A stretch of DNA of 59,975 bases from Candidatus Saccharimonadota bacterium. Its GTDB lineage: Bacteria > Patescibacteriota > Saccharimonadia > Saccharimonadales > Saccharimonadaceae. How positions within the stretch are numbered: position 1 is the stretch's first letter; each line of letters starts with the position of its first letter. This document shows, one piece after another, positions 17,464 through 27,238 of the stretch. Below the pieces are notes generated by a model. It was not told the DNA's origin. It saw only the letters and a program-made list of their open reading frames with translations, and searched no databases. Location: the NCBI GenBank assembly GCA_017514805.1, contig JAFWIP010000006.1:1-59975 (forward strand), given 5' to 3'. The translations under genes were made by a program, and so were the position numbers.

Positions 17464-19647
17464 ATGGTGAGGAAACAAAAATTTTCCTTTCATCTGCGAA
17501 AGATTAATTTTGTTTCATTAGCGTGTTTGCTAATTATCGGCGCAATCTGTTTTGCGAATATCAGCTATAGTGCTACGGCTGATTTTGAAGAATCCATTCA
17601 GGATAACGAAGCTCTTAATTTTGAAGTAGAGAGTAAAGGCCTAGACGAAACAACAGATAACTCAGACATCGAACAAGAAAAAGCTCCTCTTGTCATAGAG
17701 ACGCCCGTCGAACCAAAAACCACCACTGCTACAGTAGGCTTAGACTTCTCGCTAAAGCGCCTCATCTTAGAAATTACTAATCATGATGCGATTGCAAATT
17801 ATCCACGAGCCAAGAAAATCTTTGGCGGCTTCTATATGATCGATTTTGATAGCGTAGAAGCGACAAAAAAGGCCTACATCGACTTATCTACGGCCGAAGG
17901 CGTCCTCTCCGTAACGCCAGATATAAAAGTTCACTCATTAGCACCAGATACGAACCAAGCGCAAGCATTCGGAAGCAATACTACTAGTTATATCTCTTGG
18001 GGCGCCCAAAAAGTTGGCACCGATCTCTATACGAAATGGAATACTCTCGCTGGCAACAACAATGAAGTAAAAGTGTCAGTCATCGACTCCGGAATTAATA
18101 AAGAACATAACGTTTTTAACGGCAACCGCGTCGTCCTCACGCAATCGACCAAAAACTACATCACCGGCAATGCCTCGCCAGCCGATGACAACGGCCACGG
18201 TACCGCCGTAGCCGGCATTATTGCCGAATCAACACCGGACACAGTTAAAATTTATCCATCAAAAGTTCTCGACAGCGAAGGCTACACTTCCGAATCCACC
18301 GGTCTCACCGATATCTTATTCGCAATCGCAAATGCCGTAGATGAAGATAAAGTTAACATTATTAACCTAAGCCTCGGCGTTGGCGGCAAGAATGGTCAAG
18401 CAGCGCCAAGTTGCAATGAAGTAAACAGCTTCTTTAGAGCCGTAAAAGACGAGGGAGTACTAGTAATTGCCGCCGCAGGGAATGACGGCGCCCGCGACGT
18501 AAGTTTCCCCGCAAACTGCGACGACGTCGTGGCAGTGTCTGCCGTCGATAGCGTTTTCAACTTCGCCAGCAGCTATTCAAACTATGGCCCAGAAATTGAT
18601 TTCGCGATGCCTGGTTCTAATATGAATGTTGCCTGGGTTCTAAAAGAAAACGAAACTTCACCAGCAGGCGTTACGAACAAAAATGTCACGGCATATGGTA
18701 GCGGAACCTCATTTGCCGCGCCATACCTTACAGCTGCAGCCGCTCAAATCAAAACCGAACATCCAGATTATACGCCACAACAAATCGTCACCACGCTCAA
18801 GCAAAACGCAATCGAGTTCAGCGATACAGAACGCTACGGATATGGCGTCGTAAACTTTAAAACAAAGATGTTCAATACTCCTCGAATGCAAGCCACAACC
18901 CGCGCGACCGATTGGACGAAATCAGACACTATGGACATCGTTTTCGTTAGCGCCAACCCAGCAACTAGCTATGCAATTACTACCGGAAACAGCGGCGAAA
19001 AACAATGGCTCTCTTATAGCAGCCCTGTCAAATATGATCAAACAACAATCTATAATATCGACCGAAATGACACTATTACTTTCTGGATTCAAACCGACAC
19101 AAATCATATCGCCTACGCATCGGCCGAAGTAAAATATATCGATAGGCTATCGCCGAACTTTGTCTCAGGTCCAAAAGTATACGATTCCGACACAAACAAC
19201 GTTACCGTTGGCGCAGATATTTTAGATTCACAGAGCGGTCTCAAAAATGCTACGCTTTACTATCGCAAAAAATCATCGAACGATAACTATGCCTCTACAA
19301 GCAAAAGCTTCAATAACGTCAACACGCAAGCTAGCGCACGTTTTGCGCTCAGCGACCTAGAGGACAATACTGAATATGAAGCATATATCACCGCAAAAGA
19401 TAAACTCGACAATGAATCTCGTTCTGCGAATTTTACAATCAAAACTACCGCTGCGACGATTTTGCCAGACGCTTCCAGCAACAATACTCAACCGACAATC
19501 ATCCCAGAAGCCATCAAAACCTCAACAGCTACAAATGTAGAGGCCCCAAGAACAGAAGACGTTGTCTCTGCTAGCGTTAGTGTCTTTGCATTATCTAGCG
19601 CCACCGCAATCGTCATTTATTACTTCGCTGCAAGGAGACGCCGCTAA
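17464..19647 (+). CDS. surface subtilisin-like serine protease (S8), tail-anchored
   Basis: 727 aa. A signal/anchor helix (about 15-37), an acidic linker and a propeptide-like region (about 80-165) precede the S8 domain (about 170-460). The triad is visible: Asp in VSVIDSGIN (near 207), His in NGHGTAVAG (near 243), Ser in GSGTSFAAP (near 415). A fibronectin-like region (about 560-665, ending TIKTT) leads to a Thr/Ser linker, one C-terminal helix (about 698-718) and an Arg tail. It would sit outside the membrane and cut host or own proteins. It overlaps the next gene by one base (TAATG). There is no sortase motif. Confidence 0.92.
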   Translation: MVRKQKFSFHLRKINFVSLACLLIIGAICFANISYSATADFEESIQDNEALNFEVESKGLDETTDNSDIEQEKAPLVIETPVEPKTTTATVGLDFSLKRLILEITNHDAIANYPRAKKIFGGFYMIDFDSVEATKKAYIDLSTAEGVLSVTPDIKVHSLAPDTNQAQAFGSNTTSYISWGAQKVGTDLYTKWNTLAGNNNEVKVSVIDSGINKEHNVFNGNRVVLTQSTKNYITGNASPADDNGHGTAVAGIIAESTPDTVKIYPSKVLDSEGYTSESTGLTDILFAIANAVDEDKVNIINLSLGVGGKNGQAAPSCNEVNSFFRAVKDEGVLVIAAAGNDGARDVSFPANCDDVVAVSAVDSVFNFASSYSNYGPEIDFAMPGSNMNVAWVLKENETSPAGVTNKNVTAYGSGTSFAAPYLTAAAAQIKTEHPDYTPQQIVTTLKQNAIEFSDTERYGYGVVNFKTKMFNTPRMQATTRATDWTKSDTMDIVFVSANPATSYAITTGNSGEKQWLSYSSPVKYDQTTIYNIDRNDTITFWIQTDTNHIAYASAEVKYIDRLSPNFVSGPKVYDSDTNNVTVGADILDSQSGLKNATLYYRKKSSNDNYASTSKSFNNVNTQASARFALSDLEDNTEYEAYITAKDKLDNESRSANFTIKTTAATILPDASSNNTQPTIIPEAIKTSTATNVEAPRTEDVVSASVSVFALSSATAIVIYYFAARRRR

Positions 19648-21509
19648 TGCCATCAATTTTAATTGTCGGAAATATTACGAAAGACGTATATTTACGCCTA
19701 GACAATCGCATAAACAATTTTGAGACTGATCAAAACGGCGTAAAATGGCTCGACATCGCCTTTGATAATACTCGCCACCATTATTATTCACGCGTTAGTA
19801 TTTACGGCGGCGCCAGCATTAGTCTCGAAGTCCTTAGCCGCTTTGGAATTAATGCCAGCATTTCTGGCACTCCTGCAACCTTTCTAGATGGCCAGTTTAT
19901 CGCGAAAGACATCCATACGACCTATCGTTACATTCTTTGCCAAGACGAGAATACTAGTCACCTCGTTCCGAGCGATGAGGTATACACAAGCTGGCAAGTA
20001 CCTGAGAATAATCCAGATTGGATCTACCTAGATAGTTCCGCAGTAATCTCACCAAAACTTGCTACCGAAATCCTAGATTTCCTCAACCTGAGTCGCAACA
20101 CAAAACTTGCGTTATTCGTCGGCAGACATGCCAATCAGAACACAAGTCATATCCAAGCTTTAATTGAACGCGCGAACCTAATAATCAATAGCGTTCCGCT
20201 CGAAAAGACCGTTAATAATAACGTCTATATCGGCAACGATCGAATCGAATACCAAGGACGCCGCGTATTCTGGACTCTCAGTAACAAACGCGATATTCTT
20301 ACGCGTCTATCTGTCCATTTAACGATTGCCGCTTCCGTACTTGGCGCCCTCGCTCTCGGCAAAGAACCCGGCGAAGCACTCTTGCTTGCTCGCGCTAATG
20401 CCGAAAATTCCAAACTCAGCAGCACCCTAAACCTCAGCACCCTCGAAAAGAACATCGCCGATGATTACTATCGCGTCCAAAAGATAAATGAAAAAGGAGA
20501 ATCAATGTCCGAGATAGAGAATACTGCCGCAAAACTAATGACACCGGGTAAAGGTATTTTAGCTGCTGACGAATCCGGCGGGAGCATTCATAAAAAATTT
20601 GAAACTATGGGCATCCCAGACGACGAGCAACATCGCCGCGATTATCGCAATATCTTCTTCACTACGCCAGATCTTGAGAAATACGTTAGTGGCGTTATTC
20701 TATTCGACGAAACCGCCCGCCAAACCGCCGATAACGGCAAACTATTCGTAGATTACCTTCAGGAACGCGGCGTCATTCCTGGCATAAAGGTAGATCAGGG
20801 TCTTGTCAACTTCGAGAATTCAGACGAAAAATATACACAAGGCTTAGACGATCTCCCAACACGCCTTAAAGAATATTACGATATGGGCGCACGCTTCGCA
20901 AAATGGCGCGCCGCCTTCGAAGTAACTGACCATAGCCCAAGCAACCTCGCAATCAGTAAAAACTGCGAAATACTTGCTAATTACGCACACGATTGCCAGA
21001 ACGCAAATATCGTGCCAATCGTTGAGCCAGAGCTCGTTTATGACGGAAATTATTCAATCGAGCAAAATATCGAATATACTGGCAAAATCCTCGATTGCCT
21101 CTTCGATGAGTTAGAAAAGAAACAGATAAATCTTGCCGGCTGTATTCTAAAGGTTAATATGGTCCTCGCAGGAAAGCAGCAAAGCATTCAATCAACTCCA
21201 GCCGAAGTCGGCCGTGCTACTGCACAAGTTCTACGCGAGCATGTTCCGCGCAATCTCGCTGGTGTAGTCTTTCTTTCCGGCGGTCAAAGCGTCACGCAAG
21301 CTACCGAAAACCTCCAGGCCGTTACTAACAACGGACCATTCCCATGGGCCGTTACATTCTCCTATGCACGCGCGCTTCAAGATCCAGCCCTTCAGGCTTG
21401 GCGAGGCGACAATAATAATGCCGATGCCGCCCGCGAAGCTTTCAAGGCACGCTTAATTGCCAATACGGAAGCATTAAAGGTAAAACAAGATGCCTACCAA
21501 ACCGAGTAA
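19647..21509 (+). CDS. fusion: PfkB-like sugar-kinase domain plus class I fructose-bisphosphate aldolase
   Basis: 620 aa. Residues 1-285 resemble a PfkB/ribokinase fold: the ILIVGNITKDVYL start and the GGASISLEVLSRFG cofactor region. The C-terminal catalytic GAGD motif is not evident, so the kinase may be inactive. Residues 287-620 are a complete class I aldolase: GILAADESGGSI near its N terminus, a WRAAF block, the Schiff-base lysine in CILKVNMV and the FLSGGQS phosphate site. It would split fructose-1,6-bisphosphate in glycolysis. AAGGAG (20494-20499) lies 5 nt before an in-frame ATG at 20505, so a separate aldolase may also be made. It overlaps the gene on each side. Confidence 0.88.
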   Translation: MPSILIVGNITKDVYLRLDNRINNFETDQNGVKWLDIAFDNTRHHYYSRVSIYGGASISLEVLSRFGINASISGTPATFLDGQFIAKDIHTTYRYILCQDENTSHLVPSDEVYTSWQVPENNPDWIYLDSSAVISPKLATEILDFLNLSRNTKLALFVGRHANQNTSHIQALIERANLIINSVPLEKTVNNNVYIGNDRIEYQGRRVFWTLSNKRDILTRLSVHLTIAASVLGALALGKEPGEALLLARANAENSKLSSTLNLSTLEKNIADDYYRVQKINEKGESMSEIENTAAKLMTPGKGILAADESGGSIHKKFETMGIPDDEQHRRDYRNIFFTTPDLEKYVSGVILFDETARQTADNGKLFVDYLQERGVIPGIKVDQGLVNFENSDEKYTQGLDDLPTRLKEYYDMGARFAKWRAAFEVTDHSPSNLAISKNCEILANYAHDCQNANIVPIVEPELVYDGNYSIEQNIEYTGKILDCLFDELEKKQINLAGCILKVNMVLAGKQQSIQSTPAEVGRATAQVLREHVPRNLAGVVFLSGGQSVTQATENLQAVTNNGPFPWAVTFSYARALQDPALQAWRGDNNNADAAREAFKARLIANTEALKVKQDAYQTE

Positions 21510-21927
21510 ATACAAAAAGCACGGCAAAGATTATCTAGAAGAAGCCGTTGCAAAATCAACATACCATTACAAGCCGATCACGCGCAAGCGTGCTGCAGTA
21601 GCTGCCCTAATTGGCATCCCATTCGGCTGGTCCGGCATCCATAACTTCATGATGCGCCGCCGCAAACGCGCCGCCCTCCATTTCATTATCAGCACTATTG
21701 CAATTAGCATGTTTTTCTATCCATTAAGCTATGGTATCGCCGTTGTTTATCAGTGCCAACATGGTGGCGAATGTATCGATATGTCTGGCTATGACGACAC
21801 TTTCAATGTACTAATTATCGTCGGCCTAATTTCATTCGCACTAAATATCCTATGGGGAATTATTGAATCAGTAATTATTCTCATTAATATTAACCGCTTT
21901 CCAAAGACTACCGACATCAATTCTTGA
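21490..21927 (+). CDS. TM2-type small membrane protein
   Basis: 145 aa. A basic N terminus (about 1-32) precedes a hydrophobic hairpin containing GIPFGWSGIHNFMMRRRKRAA, the Gly-His-Asn and basic turn typical of TM2 domains. A longer loop with two cysteines and a final helix (about 105-130) follow. It overlaps the end of the aldolase fusion by 20 nt, so it is probably translated from the same mRNA. The gene ends in TGA, one sign that the standard code is used. Function is unknown for most bacterial TM2 proteins. Confidence 0.75.
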   Translation: MPTKPSKYKKHGKDYLEEAVAKSTYHYKPITRKRAAVAALIGIPFGWSGIHNFMMRRRKRAALHFIISTIAISMFFYPLSYGIAVVYQCQHGGECIDMSGYDDTFNVLIIVGLISFALNILWGIIESVIILININRFPKTTDINS

Positions 21928-21952
21928 CAAATAGCCAAAAATAGAGCATAAT
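21924..21952 (+). promoter_or_regulatory. canonical promoter before the 21992 gene
   Basis: TTGACA (21924-21929), 17-nt spacer, CATAAT (21947-21952), followed by AT-rich sequence and an AGGAGGTGG ribosome site. It overlaps the end of the TM2-type gene. Confidence 0.78.
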
Positions 21953-21991
21953 ATATACACTATATTATATCTCTTGTAGGAGGTGGTCCTT

Positions 21992-22444
21992 TTGAAAAAA
22001 TACAGTTTAGAAAGCGGTCGTATTTTTGAATACGATTCAGAGGCTAAGCCAATCGAAGAATTAAGCGAATTCTATGAAGAAATCATGAGACGCAATAACG
22101 GCGACATTAACCCTAATTTCAACGAGTCTCACATTTACATTCATCTACAATGCAATAGTTCTTGTACGAGCGAAGACGTAATAAACGATGCTTCCGACGA
22201 AAAGAAAGAACGAGTACGCAAAATCGTACGCAATTACGTTCATGGCGAGAAAGACTCTGGAATCCCATATATCATTTATCTCAAGCGATCACGGAAGTGT
22301 GAGTCAATCTGCCTGGAATGTATAAAAACAGACGAAACCGCCTATTGGCGAGTGCTTCGAGCAAAACAGATCGAAAGCGCCGACATAGAATACCTCGTCA
22401 GGGTGTTAAAGAATCTCGATATATACGACCTCCAAAAAATCTAA
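21992..22444 (+). CDS. small soluble protein, unknown
   Basis: 150 aa from a TTG start. AGGAGG at 21978-21983 lies 8 nt before this TTG; a GTG at 21983 overlaps the ribosome site and is less likely. The protein is mixed alpha/beta and charged, with five cysteines but no metal-binding spacing that I recognise. It belongs to a set of small genes here with TTGACA-17-TATAAT promoters and strong ribosome sites (12860, 37257-37559, 39896-40150, 40310, 47083). A shared terminator separates it from the convergent rplY gene. Confidence 0.65.
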   Translation: MKKYSLESGRIFEYDSEAKPIEELSEFYEEIMRRNNGDINPNFNESHIYIHLQCNSSCTSEDVINDASDEKKERVRKIVRNYVHGEKDSGIPYIIYLKRSRKCESICLECIKTDETAYWRVLRAKQIESADIEYLVRVLKNLDIYDLQKI

Positions 22445-22449
22445 ACAAG

Positions 22450-22483
22450 AAAAATCCCCGCGGCTTATGTCACGGGGATTTTT
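22450..22483. terminator. bidirectional intrinsic terminator
   Basis: Stem AAAAATCCCCG / CGGGGATTTTT at 22450-22460 and 22473-22483, a 12-nt loop and T runs on both strands. It separates the convergent 21992 gene and rplY. Confidence 0.92.
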
Positions 22484-22490
22484 AGTTGAA

Positions 22491-23177
22491 TTACTCAGCT
22501 TTTTCTTCAGCTGGAGCTTCTGCGCCTTCTGCGGCAGCAGCTGCATCTTCGGCAGCCTTCGCCTCATCAGCAGCCTTGTCGGCTTCAGCTTTCGCTTCAC
22601 GCTCAGCAGCTTCCGTAGCTGGATCATAAACGTTAGCGATTGGAAGTTCTTTGTCGATTTCCTTATCAGCGAATTCGACACCCTTTGGAAGAACGATATC
22701 TGCAACAGTTAGACCATCTTCAGCGGTTGCTAGCTTAGCAGCATCAACCTCAATTGCTTCTGGGAGATCAGCTGGCTTTGCCTTAACATCAATCTCTTCA
22801 AGGACAACAGAGAGTACGAGATGAGCCTTTGATGCATCAGAAGTCTCAAAGTTAACAATCTTGATTGGTGTAGTAGCTTCAACAACTTCGTTCGCGGAGA
22901 TTGCCTGGAACTCAATGTTGCGAATGAAACGCTTAACTGGATCAATATCGACAGACTTAACTAGAACCATCTGAGACTTACCATCAATCGTAAGATCGAT
23001 AGGGGAATGGTAGCCAGCCAAACGGACTGCTTTTTCGGTTTCATTATAGCTAGACTGAGTAAGAATTGGCTCCTTGCCACCAAAAACGACAGACGGAATC
23101 AAGCCTTGCTCACGCAAGCTTTTTACTTTTTTACCTGACACTTCGCGCTTTGCGAGTGCTAATTTTGTATCGCTCAT
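22491..23177 (-). CDS. rplY: 50S ribosomal protein L25, general stress protein Ctc type
   Basis: 228 aa. An L25 5S-rRNA-binding domain (about 1-95; opens with LALAKREVSGKKVKSLREQG and has IPSVVFGG) is followed by a C-terminal TL5/Ctc beta domain (about 98-185) and an Ala/Glu-rich tail of about 40 residues. The two-domain form is the TL5/Ctc version. On the minus strand a TATAAT box lies about 35 nt upstream and AGGAA precedes the ATG, so this mRNA has a leader. Confidence 0.94.
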   Translation of the reverse strand: MSDTKLALAKREVSGKKVKSLREQGLIPSVVFGGKEPILTQSSYNETEKAVRLAGYHSPIDLTIDGKSQMVLVKSVDIDPVKRFIRNIEFQAISANEVVEATTPIKIVNFETSDASKAHLVLSVVLEEIDVKAKPADLPEAIEVDAAKLATAEDGLTVADIVLPKGVEFADKEIDKELPIANVYDPATEAAEREAKAEADKAADEAKAAEDAAAAAEGAEAPAEEKAE

Positions 23178-23264
23178 TAAATTTATTCCTATTTTTAAAA
23201 TCTGTATTATATTTTAAGATAAGCAGAAGAGAAAATCAAGCATAAGCGTGCTAAAATATAGAGT

Positions 23265-24332
23265 ATGGAACTAAATTTCGTAATAGCTCAGCTACTTGCC
23301 GTTATTGGCTGGTTTTTCCTTATCTATAGCTATTACAAAGAAGATATTCACCAGCTGCTCAAAATGCAGATTATAGCTTGTAGCTTCGAAACGCTCAGCT
23401 ATCTCGCATTAGGCGCCTGGTCGGGCATCTTCGCCTGCTTACTAGATCTAATAAAAGCAGTCCTATATTACAAATCAGATAAAAAATCCCTTATTTTCTT
23501 CGCGACCCTCCCATTTTATGTAGTTTTAGCTATCTTTGCCGTCCAAGAAGAAGGCTGGATCGCGCTTCTACCGGCAATTGGCGGCGTCATCGACGGCTTT
23601 GTCCTCACTCGCAGTAAAACAACCGCAACTATTGGCAGCATTATCGCCAGCACGCTCTGGGTCATCTATGACGTAGTTGTTCTTGCTTATGCTGCCGCTG
23701 CTGCCGATATGGTACTAATCACCTCCAATTTCTTCGTCCTTTTCCTCGGGTACAGCCGCATTATGCATATCGAAAAACTGCATGTTATTAAGTGTCAGTA
23801 TCTTACGCGCAACCTCAGCATTAACATCCTTAACCTTGACCGCAAAAATTACCCAGCCCAATATCTCTGGAGCATTAATCAGCAGAGGAATATCTTTAAA
23901 CTCAATCCAGACTCAATCCTCTTAATTCGCAACAAAAAGCGCATCATTGGATACATCAACTATCTTACAATTACCGAAGAGAGCTATAAGCACATTAAGC
24001 GCGCTCAGGTATTCTATCGCGATATATCGCCAGAGAGCATCGTTCCAATGAAGCGCCGCCGCAAAAACTTCCTTCTCATCGAAAGCATCTGTATCGATAA
24101 AAGCTACGATTCTGATAAAATGGTCAGCTTTATCTTGCGCCATTTCCGAACGTTCTTACGTAACCGTCACAAACAAGGCTACAACGTTCACGGCATCGTT
24201 TCTGTCGCCATATCAGACTTCGAAAAAGAGTTTCTAGAAGCCGGCAATTTCGCCCATATAAAAGATTATCGCGACGGAGAAGCGCTCTACGAGCTAGATG
24301 ATATCGCCGTTGCAAAATATATTAAAGGATAG
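23265..24332 (+). CDS. YgjV-like membrane domain fused to a GNAT-like domain
   Basis: 355 aa. Residues 1-165 are five or six short hydrophobic helices with the IGWFFLIYSYYKED start and ITSNFFVLFLGYSRI end of the YgjV (Imp-YgjV) family. Residues 175-355 look like a GNAT-type acyltransferase: beta strands LLIRNKKRIIGYIN, a strand-helix step LLIESICIDKSYDSDKMVSFIL and a Gly near the end. The acceptor is unknown; a membrane-bound acyltransferase acting on lipid or wall precursors would fit. TAAAAT at 23252-23257 is 7 nt before the ATG. The 3' end overlaps uvrA by 11 nt, tail to tail. Confidence 0.72.
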   Translation: MELNFVIAQLLAVIGWFFLIYSYYKEDIHQLLKMQIIACSFETLSYLALGAWSGIFACLLDLIKAVLYYKSDKKSLIFFATLPFYVVLAIFAVQEEGWIALLPAIGGVIDGFVLTRSKTTATIGSIIASTLWVIYDVVVLAYAAAAADMVLITSNFFVLFLGYSRIMHIEKLHVIKCQYLTRNLSINILNLDRKNYPAQYLWSINQQRNIFKLNPDSILLIRNKKRIIGYINYLTITEESYKHIKRAQVFYRDISPESIVPMKRRRKNFLLIESICIDKSYDSDKMVSFILRHFRTFLRNRHKQGYNVHGIVSVAISDFEKEFLEAGNFAHIKDYRDGEALYELDDIAVAKYIKG

Positions 24333-27192
24333 CTTTTAGGTATTTACCGGTATCACTCTTTGAATTGCGAGCGACATCTTCTGGTGTGCCAGTAGCAACA
24401 ACCTTGCCGCCGCCCTGGCCACCTTCTGGACCCATATCAATAATCCAGTCCGCCGACTTAATTACATCCAAATTATGTTCAATCACGATCATCGAATTGC
24501 CGCCATCGACTAAACGTTGTAAAATCGACAACAATCTATTAACGTCGTCCGTATGGAGTCCAGTTGTTGGCTCGTCAAGAATATATAGCGTCTTTCCAGT
24601 CGAGCGACGGCTAAGCTCAGTCGCGAGCTTGATGCGCTGCGCTTCGCCGCCAGAAAAAGTCGTAGCTGGCTGACCAAGCTTAATATAACCTAAACCAACT
24701 TCCTGAAGAGTCTTTAGCTTGTTTGCGATATTCGGAATCGCATCAAAGAATTCGACCGCTTCATCAACCGTCATTTCGAGCACATCAGAGATCGTTTTAT
24801 CCTTAAACTTTACTTCCAACGCCTCGCGATTATAGCGCTTACCATGACAAACGTCACAAGTTACAAATACGTCCGGCAAGAAATGCATCTCAATCTTCAA
24901 AACACCATCACCCTGACACTTTTCGCAACGACCGCCCTTAACATTAAAGGAGAAGCGGCCCGGCTTATAGCCACGCACCTGCGCTTCAGGTTGCTCAGCG
25001 AATAAGTCACGAATATAATTAAATATCCCCGTATATGTCGCAGCGTTTGAGCGAGGAGTGCGTCCAATTGGCGACTGATCAATCACAATAACTTTGTTTA
25101 GGTTTTCAATACCATCAATTCGCTCATGTGCGCCAGCAACCGTCTGTGCGCGATTAAGGCGAGCAGAAAGCTCATTAGCAAGAATTTCGTTTACTAATGT
25201 TGATTTACCCGAACCGGATACGCCAGACACGACCGTAAGTACGCCAAGCGGGAATTTAACATCAATATTCTTTAAGTTATTCTCGCGCGCACCAATAACC
25301 TCGAGCCAACGGTTCGAAATCTTACGACGCTTCTTCGGAACACTAATCTTCTTTTTGCCAGAAATATATTGACCAGTAATCGAAGAAGGAATCTTTGCAA
25401 CTTCCGCTGGAGTGCCCGCAGCGATAACTTTACCGCCATTCACACCTGCGCCCGGACCAATATCTACAAGATAATCAGCCTGCATAATCGTATCATGATC
25501 GTGCTCGACGACAATGACGGTATTCTTTAGATCACGTAGATGTTTTAGGGTAGCAATCAAGCGATCATTGTCGCGTTGATGGAGCCCAATTGAAGGCTCA
25601 TCAAGAACATAAAGCACACCCTGTAAGCCAGAACCAATCTGCGTCGCAAGACGAATACGCTGCGCCTCACCACCAGATAGCGTCGCCGCCGAACGCCCTA
25701 GTTCGAGATAGTTCAAGCCAACATCTTTCATAAAACCAACACGCGCCTTGATTTCTTTTAGAATCGGACCAGCGATTTTTTGCTCATTCTCCGTAAGACC
25801 TAAGTCAGAATTAAGCACTTCAAGCGTCTGCTCAACATCCATCGCGCACATATCCATAATATTTAAATCATGAATCGTAATCGCAAGCACTACTGGCTTA
25901 AGACGCGCGCCATGGCAAGTCTGGCAAATACGTTCACGCATGAAGCGCTCGATATCTTTACGAATAAAATCTGATTCCGTTTCTTTGTAGCGACGTTCTA
26001 GATTTGGAATTACACCCTCATAAACCGCATCGTAATCGTAGCCGCTATTTAGCTTTACGTGATATTTTTCATCACCCGTGCCATAAAGAATCATATGGAT
26101 GTGCTCATCGGAAAGCTCGCGAATTGGCGTACGCACTGAAAAACCATGACGATCACCCACAGCTTGTAGACGCTTCAACCACCACGCATCTTGGTTCACG
26201 CGATTATACGGGCGAATACCGCCTTCGGCGATTGTTAGATTTGGATTAAGTACTAGGCTAGGATCAATCTCCATACGAGTACCGAGACCAGTACAGGTCG
26301 GACACGCACCTTGCGGAGCATTGAAAGAGAAGAGGCGCGGCTCAAGTTCTGGAATTAATTCGTCCGGATGATCTGGACAAGCATAGCGCTGCGAATAGGT
26401 CACAATCTCGGCGTCCTGCGTATTAATATTGTTCTGCCCAATCGCAACAGACTGATCGCGAATGCAAAGAATTTTCATAATACCATCACCTAGCTCTAAT
26501 GCCTGCTCAACAGAGCCAGAAACGCGACTCTCCATATCCGGCGCCATCACGAAACGATCTACAATAATCTCAATGTCATGGCGAAGATTCTTGTCTAGCT
26601 CTGGCCATTCATCGAGCGCATAAATAATGCCATCGACACGTGCGCGCGCAAAACCTTTCGCGAGATATTGTTCGCCAATATGCGAGAATGAGCCTTTTTT
26701 CTGCGTCACGATTGGCGCCAAAACCATCAGCTTGCTCGCCGTCGGCCATTTCATAACCTTGTCAATTACGTCCTGCGTAGTCTGACGAGTAACTTCTTTA
26801 TGACAAATCGGACAATGCGGTACGCCAATACGCGCAAATAATAGACGTAAGTAATCATAAATTTCCGTAACCGTCGCCACTGTAGAGCGAGGATTGCGCG
26901 AAGTAGATTTCTGATCAATCGAAATTGCCGGACTAAGCCCTGTAATCATATCGACATCTGGCTTATCCATTACGCCAAGAAACATACGCGCGTACGAAGA
27001 GAGCGATTCAACATAGCGTCGCTGACCTTCCGCGTAAATCGTATCAAAAGCTAAGCTCGACTTGCCCGAACCGGACAAACCTGTAATCACAACGAGTTTA
27101 TCGCGCGGAATATCAATATCGATATTCCGTAAATTATTCGCACGGGCGCCACGAATTCTAATCATGTCGCCGCCAAAAGCTTGCTCTTCCAT
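24322..27192 (-). CDS. uvrA: excinuclease ABC subunit A
   Basis: 956 aa, full length. Two ABC modules are seen: Walker [10 protein letters not shown] near the N terminus and GVSGSGKST near residue 660, signatures [12 protein letters not shown] and [12 protein letters not shown], and Walker [14 protein letters not shown] and [13 protein letters not shown]. Zinc fingers CPICHKE...CPDH, CQTCHG and CEKCQG...CDVCHG are present. It recognises bulky lesions and loads UvrB (35234-37207). On the minus strand TATAAT lies 7 nt before the ATG, with no ribosome site. uvrA and uvrB are not linked; no uvrC is in the window. Confidence 0.98.
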   Translation of the reverse strand: MEEQAFGGDMIRIRGARANNLRNIDIDIPRDKLVVITGLSGSGKSSLAFDTIYAEGQRRYVESLSSYARMFLGVMDKPDVDMITGLSPAISIDQKSTSRNPRSTVATVTEIYDYLRLLFARIGVPHCPICHKEVTRQTTQDVIDKVMKWPTASKLMVLAPIVTQKKGSFSHIGEQYLAKGFARARVDGIIYALDEWPELDKNLRHDIEIIVDRFVMAPDMESRVSGSVEQALELGDGIMKILCIRDQSVAIGQNNINTQDAEIVTYSQRYACPDHPDELIPELEPRLFSFNAPQGACPTCTGLGTRMEIDPSLVLNPNLTIAEGGIRPYNRVNQDAWWLKRLQAVGDRHGFSVRTPIRELSDEHIHMILYGTGDEKYHVKLNSGYDYDAVYEGVIPNLERRYKETESDFIRKDIERFMRERICQTCHGARLKPVVLAITIHDLNIMDMCAMDVEQTLEVLNSDLGLTENEQKIAGPILKEIKARVGFMKDVGLNYLELGRSAATLSGGEAQRIRLATQIGSGLQGVLYVLDEPSIGLHQRDNDRLIATLKHLRDLKNTVIVVEHDHDTIMQADYLVDIGPGAGVNGGKVIAAGTPAEVAKIPSSITGQYISGKKKISVPKKRRKISNRWLEVIGARENNLKNIDVKFPLGVLTVVSGVSGSGKSTLVNEILANELSARLNRAQTVAGAHERIDGIENLNKVIVIDQSPIGRTPRSNAATYTGIFNYIRDLFAEQPEAQVRGYKPGRFSFNVKGGRCEKCQGDGVLKIEMHFLPDVFVTCDVCHGKRYNREALEVKFKDKTISDVLEMTVDEAVEFFDAIPNIANKLKTLQEVGLGYIKLGQPATTFSGGEAQRIKLATELSRRSTGKTLYILDEPTTGLHTDDVNRLLSILQRLVDGGNSMIVIEHNLDVIKSADWIIDMGPEGGQGGGKVVATGTPEDVARNSKSDTGKYLKAIL

Positions 27193-27238
27193 CTGGAAAA
27201 TTATACTAGTTTTATCTTAAAAAATCAATAGCCTAGGC

